Positions 47,305 through 58,847 of a stretch of 64,000 nucleotides of DNA are shown here, one piece after another (position 1 is the stretch's first letter; every line of letters begins with the position of its first letter). Position numbers and translations under genes: made by a program. The notes under the pieces were generated by a model. That model saw only the letters and a list, made by a program, of their open reading frames with translations, had not been told where the DNA came from and searched no databases. The stretch is from assembly GCA_019634595.1 (NCBI GenBank), contig JAHCBC010000003.1:868001-932000 (forward strand), written 5' to 3'. Origin of the DNA: Akkermansiaceae bacterium (GTDB lineage Bacteria > Verrucomicrobiota > Verrucomicrobiia > Verrucomicrobiales > Akkermansiaceae).

Positions 47305-48585
47305 TCATCCGCCCGGGCGCAAGCTTTGCCAACGCCCGATCGCCAATCGGATTCCGGCGGCCTTGTGGAGCGTTTCCTCATACTCCTTTTCCGGATCGGA
47401 ATCCGCAACGATGCCGGCTCCGACCTGATAGGTGAGGTGGTCTCCCTCCCGGATGAGCGTGCGGATGGCGATGCTGAAGGAACTTTCGCCGTTGAAACCG
47501 AGCCAGCCGATGGCCCCACAGTAGATGCCGCGGGGAGCGTCCTCCAGCTCCCGGATGATCTCCATGGCCCGCTTTTTCGGTGCTCCGGTGATGCTGCCCC
47601 CCGGGAAGCAGGCGGCCAGCGCGCCGACGGTGGAAATCTCCGGACGAAGGGTGCCCACCACGGTGGAAACGAGATGGTGGACTTGGGCGAGGGTTTCCAA
47701 CCGCAGCATTTCGGAAACCGTCACGCTGCCGAATCCGCAGACCTGCCCGAGATCGTTCCGCAGCAGGTCGGTGATCATCACCAGTTCTGAGATCTCCTTG
47801 GCGGAGGTCTGCAGCTCGTAGGCGGAACGCCGGTCCTCGTCCGGATCCGGAAAGCGGGGACGCGTGCCCTTGATGGGCTGGGTTTCGATCCCACGCCCGG
47901 AGATTTTCAGGAAGGTCTCCGGCGAGGAGCTGAGCACCTCCCTGCCATCCAGCGAAAGCCAGGCCGCCATGGGCGCGGGGGAGGCTTCGCGCAGGGATTC
48001 ATAGAGATCGAACAGCGAGCCGCCGGAAATCTCCGCCCGGAACGCCTGGGAGAGATTCACTTGGTAGATGTCGCCCGCGGCGATCCATTCCCTCACCCGC
48101 TCCACGCCCTTGATGAAGCGCTCCCGACCCGTCAGGGCACGGAAATCTCCGATCACGGGTGCATCCCCACCTGCTCCTTCAGCACGGATTTCAGAGGAAA
48201 GCCCGCCGGTTTCCCACCAACTGTCATCGTCGTGGCAATGCACCAGCATTTCCCGGTACTCCCCGAAAACGAACTCCCCTTCGTAGTCCACCCAACCGCA
48301 GAGTCCGCCGAGCGGGAAGCCGTAGTCCCGGGCGAAGCCTGTGCCCGCGGCATGGGCGTTCTCCAGAACCTCCCGGTCCGCGGGTGAATGGATGCTCCCT
48401 TTGAGGATTCTGACCGGGCGGGCGGCGATGACCGAGATCGTCCGCTTGCCGCCAAACGGCGTGTAGCCCGCGGAGTCGAAGAAAACCATTCCGGGCAGAT
48501 GACGCAGCCGCCGGGCGACCTCCACCGGCGCAAACCCGTCCAGGCGGCGCAGGCGGTCCATGGATCCGATCAATGAGTCCTCCAT
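47305..48585 (-). CDS. pabB: aminodeoxychorismate synthase component I
   Basis: A 426-residue chorismate-using enzyme that makes aminodeoxychorismate for folate. The C-terminal chorismate-binding domain has QPIKGTRPR, whose Lys is the PabB-specific catalytic residue (anthranilate synthases have PIAGT), then ISELVMITDLLRNDLGQVC, FPGGSITGAPKKRAMEII and VGAGIVADSDPEKEYEE. ATG 48585 is chosen over TTG 48624. The tRNA-Arg follows directly. Confidence 0.93.
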   Translation of the reverse strand: MEDSLIGSMDRLRRLDGFAPVEVARRLRHLPGMVFFDSAGYTPFGGKRTISVIAARPVRILKGSIHSPADREVLENAHAAGTGFARDYGFPLGGLCGWVDYEGEFVFGEYREMLVHCHDDDSWWETGGLSSEIRAEGAGGDAPVIGDFRALTGRERFIKGVERVREWIAAGDIYQVNLSQAFRAEISGGSLFDLYESLREASPAPMAAWLSLDGREVLSSSPETFLKISGRGIETQPIKGTRPRFPDPDEDRRSAYELQTSAKEISELVMITDLLRNDLGQVCGFGSVTVSEMLRLETLAQVHHLVSTVVGTLRPEISTVGALAACFPGGSITGAPKKRAMEIIRELEDAPRGIYCGAIGWLGFNGESSFSIAIRTLIREGDHLTYQVGAGIVADSDPEKEYEETLHKAAGIRLAIGRWQSLRPGG

Positions 48586-48643
48586 CCCTGCGCAAAGGAA
48601 GCCGGGGGCCCCTACGGGTGGCAATTCCGAATTTCACCGGCTT

Positions 48644-49114
48644 TCACTCGACGATGACCGGGAAATAGTCCGGAAACACCGCGACCCGGAAGATCCCCAC
48701 GGAGCCGGAAAGCGGGGTGGTGAAGACATGCTGCCCCGGCCCGGTGATGAAGGTATGCCCGGACACGTCCCACCAAATGAAGGGTGCGGTGGTGGTCATC
48801 CGCTGCAGGTCCGCCATGCCGAAGCGGACGAACTCCTGCCAGCCGTCCGCGGAGACCCGGTCCGCGGAAAACTCCAGTACGGCGTCACCGTCATGGTAGA
48901 ACCAGATGTGTTCCCCGTCCGCCGTGGAATCCCAGGACGGCAGGTAGTACTGGCTCCTCCCCCAGTCATAGACCAGCCATTCATCCGCATTTTTCCTGGT
49001 CGGAAACTGCTCCCAGGCGGCGGAAATCGCCGCGTCCGCAAGGATTGCGGATGTGACGAAAATGATTCCCACCAGCCATCCGGCCTTACGAAATTTCCGG
49101 GTTCCGGCTCGCAT
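48644..49114 (-). CDS. secreted protein of unknown function
   Basis: A 156-residue protein with a basic N-terminus and signal-like helix (about 11-31). The mature part is rich in aromatic residues (WEQFP, WLVYDWG, YYLPSWDS, IWWDVSG), which suggests a compact beta fold. I do not recognise the family. It lies between pabB and the divergent fusA gene with no obvious partner. Confidence 0.6.
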   Translation of the reverse strand: MRAGTRKFRKAGWLVGIIFVTSAILADAAISAAWEQFPTRKNADEWLVYDWGRSQYYLPSWDSTADGEHIWFYHDGDAVLEFSADRVSADGWQEFVRFGMADLQRMTTTAPFIWWDVSGHTFITGPGQHVFTTPLSGSVGIFRVAVFPDYFPVIVE

Positions 49115-49283
49115 AATGTGTCTGATGGAGTTGCAGCCGGGTTTATTCGACCGGATTTCCGCCCTTCCGGGGGCCGGATCCCGGTAAAATCCGCGAGTTG
49201 GGGATTGCCAAATTCTCTGCCTCGACTAAGCAGTTCCGCCCGGCGCGAAAACCGTCGCCCCGCCAACCGAAGCCACCAAACGC

Positions 49284-51374
<2,091 letters not shown>

Positions 51375-51415
51375 TCACGGAGCACGGACTTCCGTCCGTC
51401 TTCCCCTTCCCAAAG

Positions 51416-51445
51416 CCCCGGTGGCCGCAAGGTCCCCGGGGTTTT
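51416..51445 (+). terminator. rho-independent terminator after fusA
   Basis: A ten-bp stem with two single-base bulges, capped by a GCAA tetraloop (51427-51430), is followed by TTTTCATTT. It begins 41 bases after the fusA stop. Confidence 0.9.
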
Positions 51446-51525
51446 CATTTCCCCCCCGCGCAAAGGCTCCGCCGCCCCCATTTCGCGCTTGTGAGCCCGC
51501 GCGGCGGATTCCACTCTCCCGCCAC

Positions 51526-52527
51526 ATGAGTGAAGCGTCGTCCGCCATCGAAGTCTGCATCGCCGGCACCGGCAGTTACGTCCCGGAGAAGGTCCTGACC
51601 AACGATGAGCTTTCGAAGATCGTCGATACCACGGATGAGTGGATCTTTTCCCGCACCGGCATCAAGGAGCGCCGGATCGCCGCGGAGGGTGAGTTCACCT
51701 CCCATATGGCCACGAAGGCCGCGGAGCGCGCCCTGGAGCAAGCCGGCCTGGCCGCCTCCGAGATCGAGCTGATCATCGTCGCCACCATCACCCCTGACAC
51801 CTTCACCCCGGCAACCGCCTGCTACGTGCAGCAGAATCTGGGTGCCCATCGCGCGGTGGCCTTTGACATTTCGGCCGCCTGTTCCGGCTTCCTCTACGCG
51901 ATGAAGCTTTCCAAGCGGCTGATCTCGGATGGTGCGTTCAAGAACGCCCTCATCATCGGCGCGGAAAAGCTCTCCGCCTTCGTGAACTGGGAGGACCGCG
52001 CGACCTGCGTGCTTTTCGGTGACGGCGCGGGTGCCGCGGTTCTCCGCCGCGCGGAGCCGGGCGAAGGCTCCATCATCGCCACGGAGATGGGCACGGACGG
52101 AAACCTCACCCACCTGCTCAACATCCCCGGCGGTGGTTCCGCCTGCCCCATCACCCCGGCGAATGCGGGCCTCCACCTCGCCACGCTGGCAATGCAGGGG
52201 AAGGAAGTCTTCAAGCACGCGGTCAACCGCATGAAGGAGGCCGCGGAAAAAGTCATCGAGCGCGCCGGCCTCCAGTCGGAGGACATCGCGTGTGTCATCC
52301 CGCACCAAGCGAACCTCCGCATCATCGACGCCATCGCGGACCGGCTCACGGTGCCGAACGAGCGCGTCTTCGTGAACCTCCACAAATACGGCAACACCTC
52401 CGCCGCCGCGGTGGCCATCGCTCTCGATGAGGCGAACCGCGAAGGGAAATTCAAGCGCGGGGAGCACATCGTGCTGGTGGTCTTCGGCGCGGGCCTGACC
52501 TGGGCCGCCGCCGCCGTCCGCTGGTAA
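51526..52527 (+). CDS. fabH: beta-ketoacyl-ACP synthase III
   Basis: A 333-residue enzyme that starts fatty-acid synthesis by condensing acetyl-CoA with malonyl-ACP. The triad is complete: Cys119 in ISAACSGFLYA, His260 in VIPHQANLR and Asn290 in HKYGNTSAAA. TTDEWIFSRTGIKERRI is the CoA-binding N-terminal block. ATG 51526 gives the usual length. It follows the fusA terminator and is probably transcribed by itself. Confidence 0.96.
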   Translation: MSEASSAIEVCIAGTGSYVPEKVLTNDELSKIVDTTDEWIFSRTGIKERRIAAEGEFTSHMATKAAERALEQAGLAASEIELIIVATITPDTFTPATACYVQQNLGAHRAVAFDISAACSGFLYAMKLSKRLISDGAFKNALIIGAEKLSAFVNWEDRATCVLFGDGAGAAVLRRAEPGEGSIIATEMGTDGNLTHLLNIPGGGSACPITPANAGLHLATLAMQGKEVFKHAVNRMKEAAEKVIERAGLQSEDIACVIPHQANLRIIDAIADRLTVPNERVFVNLHKYGNTSAAAVAIALDEANREGKFKRGEHIVLVVFGAGLTWAAAAVRW

Positions 52528-52592
52528 AGGGTGCGGTCGATCCTCCGGACTTGTGCCGGAATGCCTGATGCGGATAAAAGCGGATTGCCCGC

Positions 52593-54119
52593 ATGTCCCG
52601 TTCCCGCGCATTTCCGTCACCGATGCTTGCCTGGCTCACCGCCATGGCGCTCCTGTCTCACATGGCGGTCGCGGAGGACTCTCCGCCGACTTTGCTGGAG
52701 AAAACCAAGGCGCACCTGGATCTGGTGCTGAAGGAAGGCACGGACCGCTACGGCGCGACGACCACCCCGCTGTGGATGTCCAGCATCGACACCCGGACGG
52801 GCCGCTACCCGGAGGATGACACCCGGCATCCCGACTATCCCTCCAGGGTCTATCGCCTGATCGCCGCGCCGAAAGGCTCGAATCCCTATTGGGACCTGCC
52901 GCAAATGGCAGCAGCCGCGGATCTTTCCAAACGGACCGGAGATCCGTCCTACCGGAAGGGCACCGACGATTGCCTCGACTTCGTTTTTTCCCACCTGATC
53001 GACGGGCCGAGTGGTCTCATCCTTTGGGGAAACCATTACTATTACCACGCCTATCAGGACCAGATCCTGTTCTTCCTCGATGAGAAGAACGTGTCCCCCT
53101 ACGGAACAAATCCCGCCGGAAACGAAGGCAAATACCATGAGGCCAGACCCGTGCCGATCCCTTGGGACCTGCTGTGGGAACGCAGCCCGGAAAAGACGGA
53201 GCGGTATATCCGCGCGATGCTCGACCGGCATCTCACGGCCCCCGCCACCGGCGAGTTCAACCGCCATGCCACGCCGAAGGGCCAGCAGCACGCGTTCATC
53301 GAGTCCGGCGGTCTCCTGGTCCATGCCGCGGCTTTCCTGTTCAGCAAGACCAAGGACCCCGCTCTGTTGGAACGGGCGGATCTTTTCATCCGCTACACCT
53401 TGGCCGCGGAGAATCCGGACACAGGACTGGTCAGCAACTGTCCGAATTCCCCCACCAAGCGGTGGGACCACTCGATCAGCACCACGGAGATCGGATTGTG
53501 GGCCGGCTCGCTCATCGCGGCCTCCGCCCATGTTCCCGCGGAAACGCGCGACGTCTGGTGGAGGCATGCGGACCGCGTGACCTCCGCGTGGCTGAAATAC
53601 GCATGGAGCGGGAAGGACCGGAAATTCCACGGCAATCTCCGCATCACCGACGGCACCCCGGTCTCCGAACGGACCACCGTGTATCAGCCGGGGGCTTTCA
53701 GCGACCTGTGGGAGCCGCAGTTCCCCAACCACGACTACCCGATGGCGATGGCCGAAAGCTGCCTGCGGCTGCACAAGATCACCGGAAAGGAGATTTACCG
53801 CACCGCCTGCCAGCGGTGGATCACCGTCATCCGGGAGTCCCTTCCGGCCAGGGAGGGAAAAGGCGGCTATGCGGAGCACTACGGCCGCGTGATCCATTTC
53901 CTGCTCGGCTGCCACCGGGACTTCAAGGATCCGACATGCCTCGATCTCGCGAAGCAAGTGGCTGCGGAGGCGGACCGCTTTCTGTGGGCAGGCAAGGCGT
54001 TCCGCAGCCATCCGGTCGAGAACCGCTGCGACAGTGTGGACGGGATGGGCTACCTCCTGCTCGCGCTCGGCTGGCTGGAGTCCGGCAAGGAACCGGACTA
54101 CCACGGGTTTTTCTTCTGA
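52593..54119 (+). CDS. secreted alpha/alpha-toroid-like protein, possible polysaccharide-active enzyme
   Basis: A 508-residue protein with a signal peptide (about 1-27, ending SHMAVA). Repeated helical pairs with aromatic residues (GNHYYYHAYQDQILFFLDEK, WDHSISTTEIGLWAGSL, GGYAEHYGRVIHFLLGC) suggest an (alpha/alpha) toroid, the fold of many glycoside hydrolases and polysaccharide lyases. I see no definite catalytic signature, so the activity is open. Its neighbour is a POT transporter 51 bases downstream on the same strand. Confidence 0.6.
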   Translation: MSRSRAFPSPMLAWLTAMALLSHMAVAEDSPPTLLEKTKAHLDLVLKEGTDRYGATTTPLWMSSIDTRTGRYPEDDTRHPDYPSRVYRLIAAPKGSNPYWDLPQMAAAADLSKRTGDPSYRKGTDDCLDFVFSHLIDGPSGLILWGNHYYYHAYQDQILFFLDEKNVSPYGTNPAGNEGKYHEARPVPIPWDLLWERSPEKTERYIRAMLDRHLTAPATGEFNRHATPKGQQHAFIESGGLLVHAAAFLFSKTKDPALLERADLFIRYTLAAENPDTGLVSNCPNSPTKRWDHSISTTEIGLWAGSLIAASAHVPAETRDVWWRHADRVTSAWLKYAWSGKDRKFHGNLRITDGTPVSERTTVYQPGAFSDLWEPQFPNHDYPMAMAESCLRLHKITGKEIYRTACQRWITVIRESLPAREGKGGYAEHYGRVIHFLLGCHRDFKDPTCLDLAKQVAAEADRFLWAGKAFRSHPVENRCDSVDGMGYLLLALGWLESGKEPDYHGFFF

Positions 54120-54170
54120 CCCATCCGCCAACGACGGTCATGGACCGCTGCTCCGTTTTCCCCTAACCTG

Positions 54171-56018
54171 ATGGCCATGGCGCACCGCAGCACCCCGCTG
54201 GAAACCGACAAGATGCCGCCGGGCATCCCCTACATCATCGGCAACGAAGCCGCCGAACGGTTTTCCTTCTACGGGATGCGGACGATTCTGGTCGTGTTCA
54301 TGACGCAGTACCTGCAGTTCATGGACAATACGGGCGGCACCTCCATTTCCGGCACGGAGGCCGTCGGCTACTTCCACCAGTTCGCGGGGTGGGTGTATTT
54401 CACCCCGCTGATCGGCGCCCTGCTTTCCGACATCTTCCTCGGGAAGTACCGCACCATCCTTTTCCTGTCGCTGTTCTACTGCCTGGGCCACGGCGCGCTG
54501 GCGTGCATGGGGCTGGTGGGGGAGTCGAAGTGGTGGCTCATCACCGGACTGTCCCTCATCTGCATCGGCGCGGGCGGCATCAAGCCCTGCGTCTCCGCGC
54601 ATGTGGGCGACCAGTTCGGAAAGCTGAACCAGCACCTGATCACGCGCATCTACAACTGGTTCTACTTTTCCATCAACTTCGGCGCGATCTTCTCCACGCT
54701 GCTCACTCCATGGCTGCTGGAGCACTACGGCCCGCACTGGGCGTTCGGCGTGCCCGGCGTCCTGATGGCCATCGCCACGTTCATGTTCTGGCTGGGGCGG
54801 CACCGTTTCGTCCACATCCCGGCGTCCGGCTGGGGATTCTTCCGTGAGGCGTTTTCCTGGGAGGGATTCGCCGCGCTGGCGAAGCTCGTCCCACTGTTCG
54901 CGTTCATCGCCGTCTTCTGGTCGCTCTACGACCAGACCGGTTCCTCCTGGGTCCTGCAGGCGAAGCAGATGGACCTGAACTTCCTCGGCATCACCTGGCT
55001 GGAATCCCAGATCCAGGCGGTGAATCCCATCCTGATCCTCATCTTCATCCCGCTGTTCACGCTGGTGCTCTATCCGGCGATCAACCGGGTTTTCCGGCTC
55101 ACGCCGCTCAGGAAGATCGGCATTGGCCTTTCGCTGCTGGTGGCGACGTATGTGCTCACCACCGTGGTGCAGTCGTGGATCGATGCTGGCCAGCGGCCCT
55201 CCATCGGCTGGCAGATGCTTTCCTTCATCCTCATCACCGCTGCGGAGGTGATGGTGGCCATCGTGGGACTGGAGTTCGCCTACACCCAGGCGCCTCGGGC
55301 GATGAAGTCCTGGGTGATGTCGCTTTTCTGGCTGGCGGTGTGGCTGGGGAACTATTTCACCGCGGAAGTGAACCGTTTCATCTCCACACCATCGGCGGCG
55401 CAGACGCAATTTTCCCAAGCGATCTCCAGGCTTCCGGAGGACTGGAAAGAATCTCCGAGGAACATCGTGCTGCCGGGATATGACGGCATCACCGGCACCA
55501 TGGACGATTTTGTCGCCCGCTGCCGTCAGGGCCGGCTGGACTCTTTTGAGATCCCGGGCCGCGACCTGTATTTCTCCGCCGCGGAGAGGATCGAGCAGGT
55601 TTCCGCGGAGAAATTCCCCAGCAAGGACGATGGCAACCTGCTGCTGCAGGGGATGAAGGATCCGTGGGGGCATGCCATGCGTTACGAGGTGATCGACTCC
55701 TCACACATCCGTATCTCCAGCAAGGGCCCCGGGGAAAAGGAGAAGTCAGAATGGAGTCTGGGTGTGGTCATTGAGAAAACGGAAGGAGAAGCGGTGGCTC
55801 CGAAAAATACATGGCTGGCCCGGAGGAAAGCGGAGTTGGGGATCCGGGAAAAGGCATCGCCGGGGGGCTTCAAGCGGACGGAGTTCTCCGGTGGGGAGAG
55901 CAAGCTGGAAGGCGCGGCCTACTTCCGCTTCTTCACGTGGCTGATCCTCGGGACGCTGGTTGTTTATCTGCCGTTCTCGCTGATCTACCGCCCGAAGACG
56001 TATCTGCATGAGTCGTAA
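54171..56018 (+). CDS. POT family proton-coupled oligopeptide transporter with periplasmic insertion
   Basis: A 615-residue inner-membrane transporter of the PTR2/POT group. IIGNEAAERFSFYGMRTIL near the N-terminus is the ExxER-containing signature used for proton coupling. Eleven or so helices fill residues 25-420. A soluble segment of about 165 residues (420-585) is inserted before the last helix (about 586-606). It contains LLQGMKDPWGHAMRYEV, like the C-terminus of GspG pseudopilins. A peptide substrate is likely; ATG 54177 is an alternative start. Confidence 0.85.
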   Translation: MAMAHRSTPLETDKMPPGIPYIIGNEAAERFSFYGMRTILVVFMTQYLQFMDNTGGTSISGTEAVGYFHQFAGWVYFTPLIGALLSDIFLGKYRTILFLSLFYCLGHGALACMGLVGESKWWLITGLSLICIGAGGIKPCVSAHVGDQFGKLNQHLITRIYNWFYFSINFGAIFSTLLTPWLLEHYGPHWAFGVPGVLMAIATFMFWLGRHRFVHIPASGWGFFREAFSWEGFAALAKLVPLFAFIAVFWSLYDQTGSSWVLQAKQMDLNFLGITWLESQIQAVNPILILIFIPLFTLVLYPAINRVFRLTPLRKIGIGLSLLVATYVLTTVVQSWIDAGQRPSIGWQMLSFILITAAEVMVAIVGLEFAYTQAPRAMKSWVMSLFWLAVWLGNYFTAEVNRFISTPSAAQTQFSQAISRLPEDWKESPRNIVLPGYDGITGTMDDFVARCRQGRLDSFEIPGRDLYFSAAERIEQVSAEKFPSKDDGNLLLQGMKDPWGHAMRYEVIDSSHIRISSKGPGEKEKSEWSLGVVIEKTEGEAVAPKNTWLARRKAELGIREKASPGGFKRTEFSGGESKLEGAAYFRFFTWLILGTLVVYLPFSLIYRPKTYLHES

Positions 56019-56034
56019 GATCCGCCCTTCCCTT

Positions 56035-56080
56035 CGTTCGCCAATGCCGTCGATGGACAGGAGTGTCCATCCTCCTTACT
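56035..56080. repeat. 46-bp hairpin repeat, copy 1
   Basis: The 46 bases contain the hairpin ATGGACA-GGAG-TGTCCAT and end CCTCCTTACT. They match 56987-57032 with two differences. The right end overlaps the stop of the pseudopilin-like gene. Confidence 0.8.
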
Positions 56081-56798
56081 CCGGCCACACCAGCGTGGGC
56101 GGCTTGCCGTCCCAGATAGGGTTGGTGGGGTCAAGAAGACGCTTGCCGCGGATCAGGACGTGTCCGGCACTGTCCACTTTCAGTTCGATCGCGCTGCCAT
56201 CAACACACAGAGCGACCGCTTTTCCATCGGCGCGGCGGGTGTCCACCTTGTCGGTTCCGGGGATCAGGGGGCCGATGAGCAACGGCATGTCCGTTGGAAT
56301 CAATGAACTGAGGCCCGGGATGTAGGCGAAACCGCACTCGCCCTTTTCCAGAGCGCGGGTGCCGTGAAAGTCGCCATCGGGTCTCTTCAGACGCTTTCCC
56401 GGAACGTGGAAGAGTTCTTCCACTCTGGGAGTGGGAAAAAAGCCCGCTTCCGCTGCGAGCAACTGCCTCAGGTAATCATTCGATGTTCTGGTGCCGAGGG
56501 GTATGGTGGTTCCCGTCCGTGCCTGTACTTCTGGTATCGTCGTCGCGTCCGGGTATTTGCCGTAGTCCTTCTCGAACTCCATCAGGAGAAGACCGATCTG
56601 CTTGGAGTTTCCCAAGGTTTCGACGAAATTCCCCAACTTCTTTGACCGGAGCGTCAACGGAGCTACGGCGATCAAACCCAGAAGTATGATACTCAAGAAC
56701 ACACCCACCCACACAATGGCATGGAAACGCTTCCGCGAACGGACCGCGTGTTCCGATGGCGGAGGCGCCGGTGCGCCGGGTGAAGGCTGGGTTTCCAT
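56076..56798 (-). CDS. membrane-anchored pseudopilin-like protein
   Basis: A 240-residue protein. A cytoplasmic Pro-rich start (1-20) and one helix (about 26-48) precede a region like the helical spine and beta sheet of type II pseudopilins: SKQIGLLLMEFEKDYGKYPD, YLRQLLAAEAGFFP and a late GKAVALCVDGS segment resembling the DG motif of planctomycete/verrucomicrobial pilin-like proteins. No prepilin-peptidase site is clear. ATG 56798 has GGA six bases upstream; 56813 is an alternative. It converges on the POT gene. Confidence 0.62.
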   Translation of the reverse strand: METQPSPGAPAPPPSEHAVRSRKRFHAIVWVGVFLSIILLGLIAVAPLTLRSKKLGNFVETLGNSKQIGLLLMEFEKDYGKYPDATTIPEVQARTGTTIPLGTRTSNDYLRQLLAAEAGFFPTPRVEELFHVPGKRLKRPDGDFHGTRALEKGECGFAYIPGLSSLIPTDMPLLIGPLIPGTDKVDTRRADGKAVALCVDGSAIELKVDSAGHVLIRGKRLLDPTNPIWDGKPPTLVWPE

Positions 56799-56986
56799 AG
56801 GCGTTCCATTCATCCGGCGGATGGAGAACGGGAGATGATCCCATGGAGATAGCTGTTTCCATCGGGACACTCCATCCCTTTCGGGGGATTCACGGAAATT
56901 TCACGCGGGGGTTTTTTGTTCGCCCATACAGGGGACGCTCGTCCCCGTCCGTAATGTTCATCTGAGGAACAAATCCGCTCCTTGCA

Positions 56987-57032
56987 CGTTCGCCAATGCC
57001 GCCGATGGACAAGAGTGTCCATCCTCCTTACT
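56987..57032. repeat. 46-bp hairpin repeat, copy 2
   Basis: Second copy of the repeat at 56035-56080, same orientation; its hairpin is ATGGACA-AGAG-TGTCCAT. A third, different hairpin GGGGACG-CT-CGTCCCC lies nearby at about 56932-56947. Confidence 0.8.
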
Positions 57033-57055
57033 GGAGCAATCGGAGCGGCAAAGTG

Positions 57056-58156
57056 CTACCCGTTCAGCTTTGCGAGCGACTTCGGCAGGAAGACGCCGTC
57101 CTTGCGGATGAGCTTGCCGTCGAACCAGACCTCGCCGCCGCCGTAGTCCTTGCGCTGGATGTTCACCATGTCCCAGTGGACCTGGGAACGGTTGCCGTTG
57201 TCGGCGATTTCATACGCCTGACCCGGGGTGAAGTGGAAGGAACCTGCGATCTTCTCGTCGAACAGGATGTCCCTCATCGGCTCACGGATGACCGGGTGGA
57301 AGCCGAGGGCGAATTCGCCGATGAAGCGGGCACCCTCATCGCTGTCGAGGATCTTGTTGAGCGCCTTGGTCTTCCCGCCGGCTTCGGCCTTCACGATCTT
57401 GCCCTTGGAGAACTCCAGGCGGATGGTGTCGAAGCCGATGCCTTGGTAAATCGTCGGCGCGTTGTAGGTGATGTGGCCTTCCACGGAATCGCGCACGGGG
57501 GCGGTGAACACCTCGCCGTCCGGGATGTTGAAATTTCCTCCGCAGATGACCGCGGGGATGCCCTTGATCGAGAAACGCAGGTCGGTGCCCGGTCCCTTGA
57601 GGTGGACCTGGTCCGTTGATTCCATGAGCTTTTTCAGCGCGTTCATCGCCGGGACGAGCGCCTTGTAGTCGAGCAGGCAGACCTTGAAATAGAAGTCCTC
57701 GAACGCCTCGGTGCTCATGTTCGCCTGCTGCGCCATGGATGGGCTGGGCCAGCGGAGCACACACCAGCGGGTCTTCTTCACCCGGTGGTCGAGAACAGGA
57801 CGCATGTGCTTCATCGCGAGCTGCATCTTCTCCGCGGGCACATCCGAGGTTTCCGCGATGTTGTAGCCGCCCCGCACGGCGATGTAGGCGTCCATGTCCT
57901 TCATCTCCGCCAGCAGGTGCTTGGCGACGACGGAATACTGCGCGTCCTCCGCGCCCTTCAGCATCTCCCGGCTGAGGCGGGACTGGTGGATGCGGATGAA
58001 TGGCAGCGCCCCCTTCGCCCGGGCCTCGCGGATCAGCGCCAGCCCGATGGAGTCCGGCACATCGTAGAGATCGATGAGGACTTTCTCGCCTTTTTTCAGG
58101 GCGGTGGAGTAGCGGACCAACTGCTTTGCGAGGGCGTCAATGCGGGCGTCGTGCAT
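57056..58156 (-). CDS. M29 family metallo-aminopeptidase
   Basis: A 366-residue cytoplasmic aminopeptidase. The metal-binding part is in the C-terminal half: Glu in [10 protein letters not shown], Glu in [10 protein letters not shown], His/Tyr in [12 protein letters not shown] and His-x-Asp in SQVHWDMV, the set seen in thermophilic aminopeptidase T/AmpS. ATG 58156 begins [13 protein letters not shown] as in the family; 58192 adds twelve residues and is less likely. It is divergent from purN. Confidence 0.92.
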   Translation of the reverse strand: MHDARIDALAKQLVRYSTALKKGEKVLIDLYDVPDSIGLALIREARAKGALPFIRIHQSRLSREMLKGAEDAQYSVVAKHLLAEMKDMDAYIAVRGGYNIAETSDVPAEKMQLAMKHMRPVLDHRVKKTRWCVLRWPSPSMAQQANMSTEAFEDFYFKVCLLDYKALVPAMNALKKLMESTDQVHLKGPGTDLRFSIKGIPAVICGGNFNIPDGEVFTAPVRDSVEGHITYNAPTIYQGIGFDTIRLEFSKGKIVKAEAGGKTKALNKILDSDEGARFIGEFALGFHPVIREPMRDILFDEKIAGSFHFTPGQAYEIADNGNRSQVHWDMVNIQRKDYGGGEVWFDGKLIRKDGVFLPKSLAKLNG

Positions 58157-58253
58157 GCCCTGGAAGTTAGATGGCCCACCGCGCTTGTCCAAGCGGCAAT
58201 GCCGGGAAAAACAATAAACTTGGCTTCCCTCCCCCAGCTCCTACACCAAGCGC

Positions 58254-58832
58254 ATGGTCCTCGGCATTCTCGGTTCCGGCTCCGGCTCTAACATGCAGGC
58301 GATCCTCGATGCGATCGCAGCGGGCACGCTCGACGCCCGCATCGCCCTGGTGCTGTCCGACAATCCGGACGCCTACATTCTGGAGCGCGCGGCCAAGAAC
58401 GGCATTCCGTCCGGCGTGATCGACTGCCGGGGGTTCAAGACAAAGTTCCCCGATGAAGCGCAGGCGGAGACCGCCGCCCGGCTGAAGGAAGCCGGGGTGG
58501 AGCTGGTCTGCCTGGCGGGATTCATGCGGCTGGTGAAGCGTCCGCTGCTGGACACCTTCCCGGAGCGCATCCTCAACATCCACCCGTCCCTCCTGCCTGC
58601 CTTCCCCGGCATCGCGGCGTGGAAGCAGGCGGTGGACGCCGGGGTTTCCGAAACGGGTTGCACGGTCCACTACGTGGACGACGGTATGGACACCGGCCCC
58701 GTCATCCTCCAGGAGAGGATCCCCGTCCACCCGGAAGACACGGACAAGACGCTCCACGCCCGCATCCAGGTGGTGGAGCACCGGCTTTATCCGGAAGCGA
58801 TCCGGCGGGTGGCGCAAACCTCCTCGCGGTAA
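58254..58832 (+). CDS. purN: phosphoribosylglycinamide formyltransferase
   Basis: A 192-residue enzyme of purine synthesis that formylates GAR using 10-formyl-THF. GILGSGSGSNMQAILDAI forms the phosphate-binding start. Asn108 and His110 in NIHPSLLPAF and Asp146 in DDGMDTGP are the known catalytic residues. Length is normal. It precedes the PBP gene by 15 bases, so the two may be co-transcribed although unrelated in function. Confidence 0.95.
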   Translation: MVLGILGSGSGSNMQAILDAIAAGTLDARIALVLSDNPDAYILERAAKNGIPSGVIDCRGFKTKFPDEAQAETAARLKEAGVELVCLAGFMRLVKRPLLDTFPERILNIHPSLLPAFPGIAAWKQAVDAGVSETGCTVHYVDDGMDTGPVILQERIPVHPEDTDKTLHARIQVVEHRLYPEAIRRVAQTSSR

Positions 58833-58847
58833 AAGCTGTCCCTGAAG

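Noticed and set aside
54138..55673. Long minus-strand frame opposite the POT transporter
   Set aside because: Its translation is charge-rich and repetitive; the plus strand encodes a clear POT transporter.
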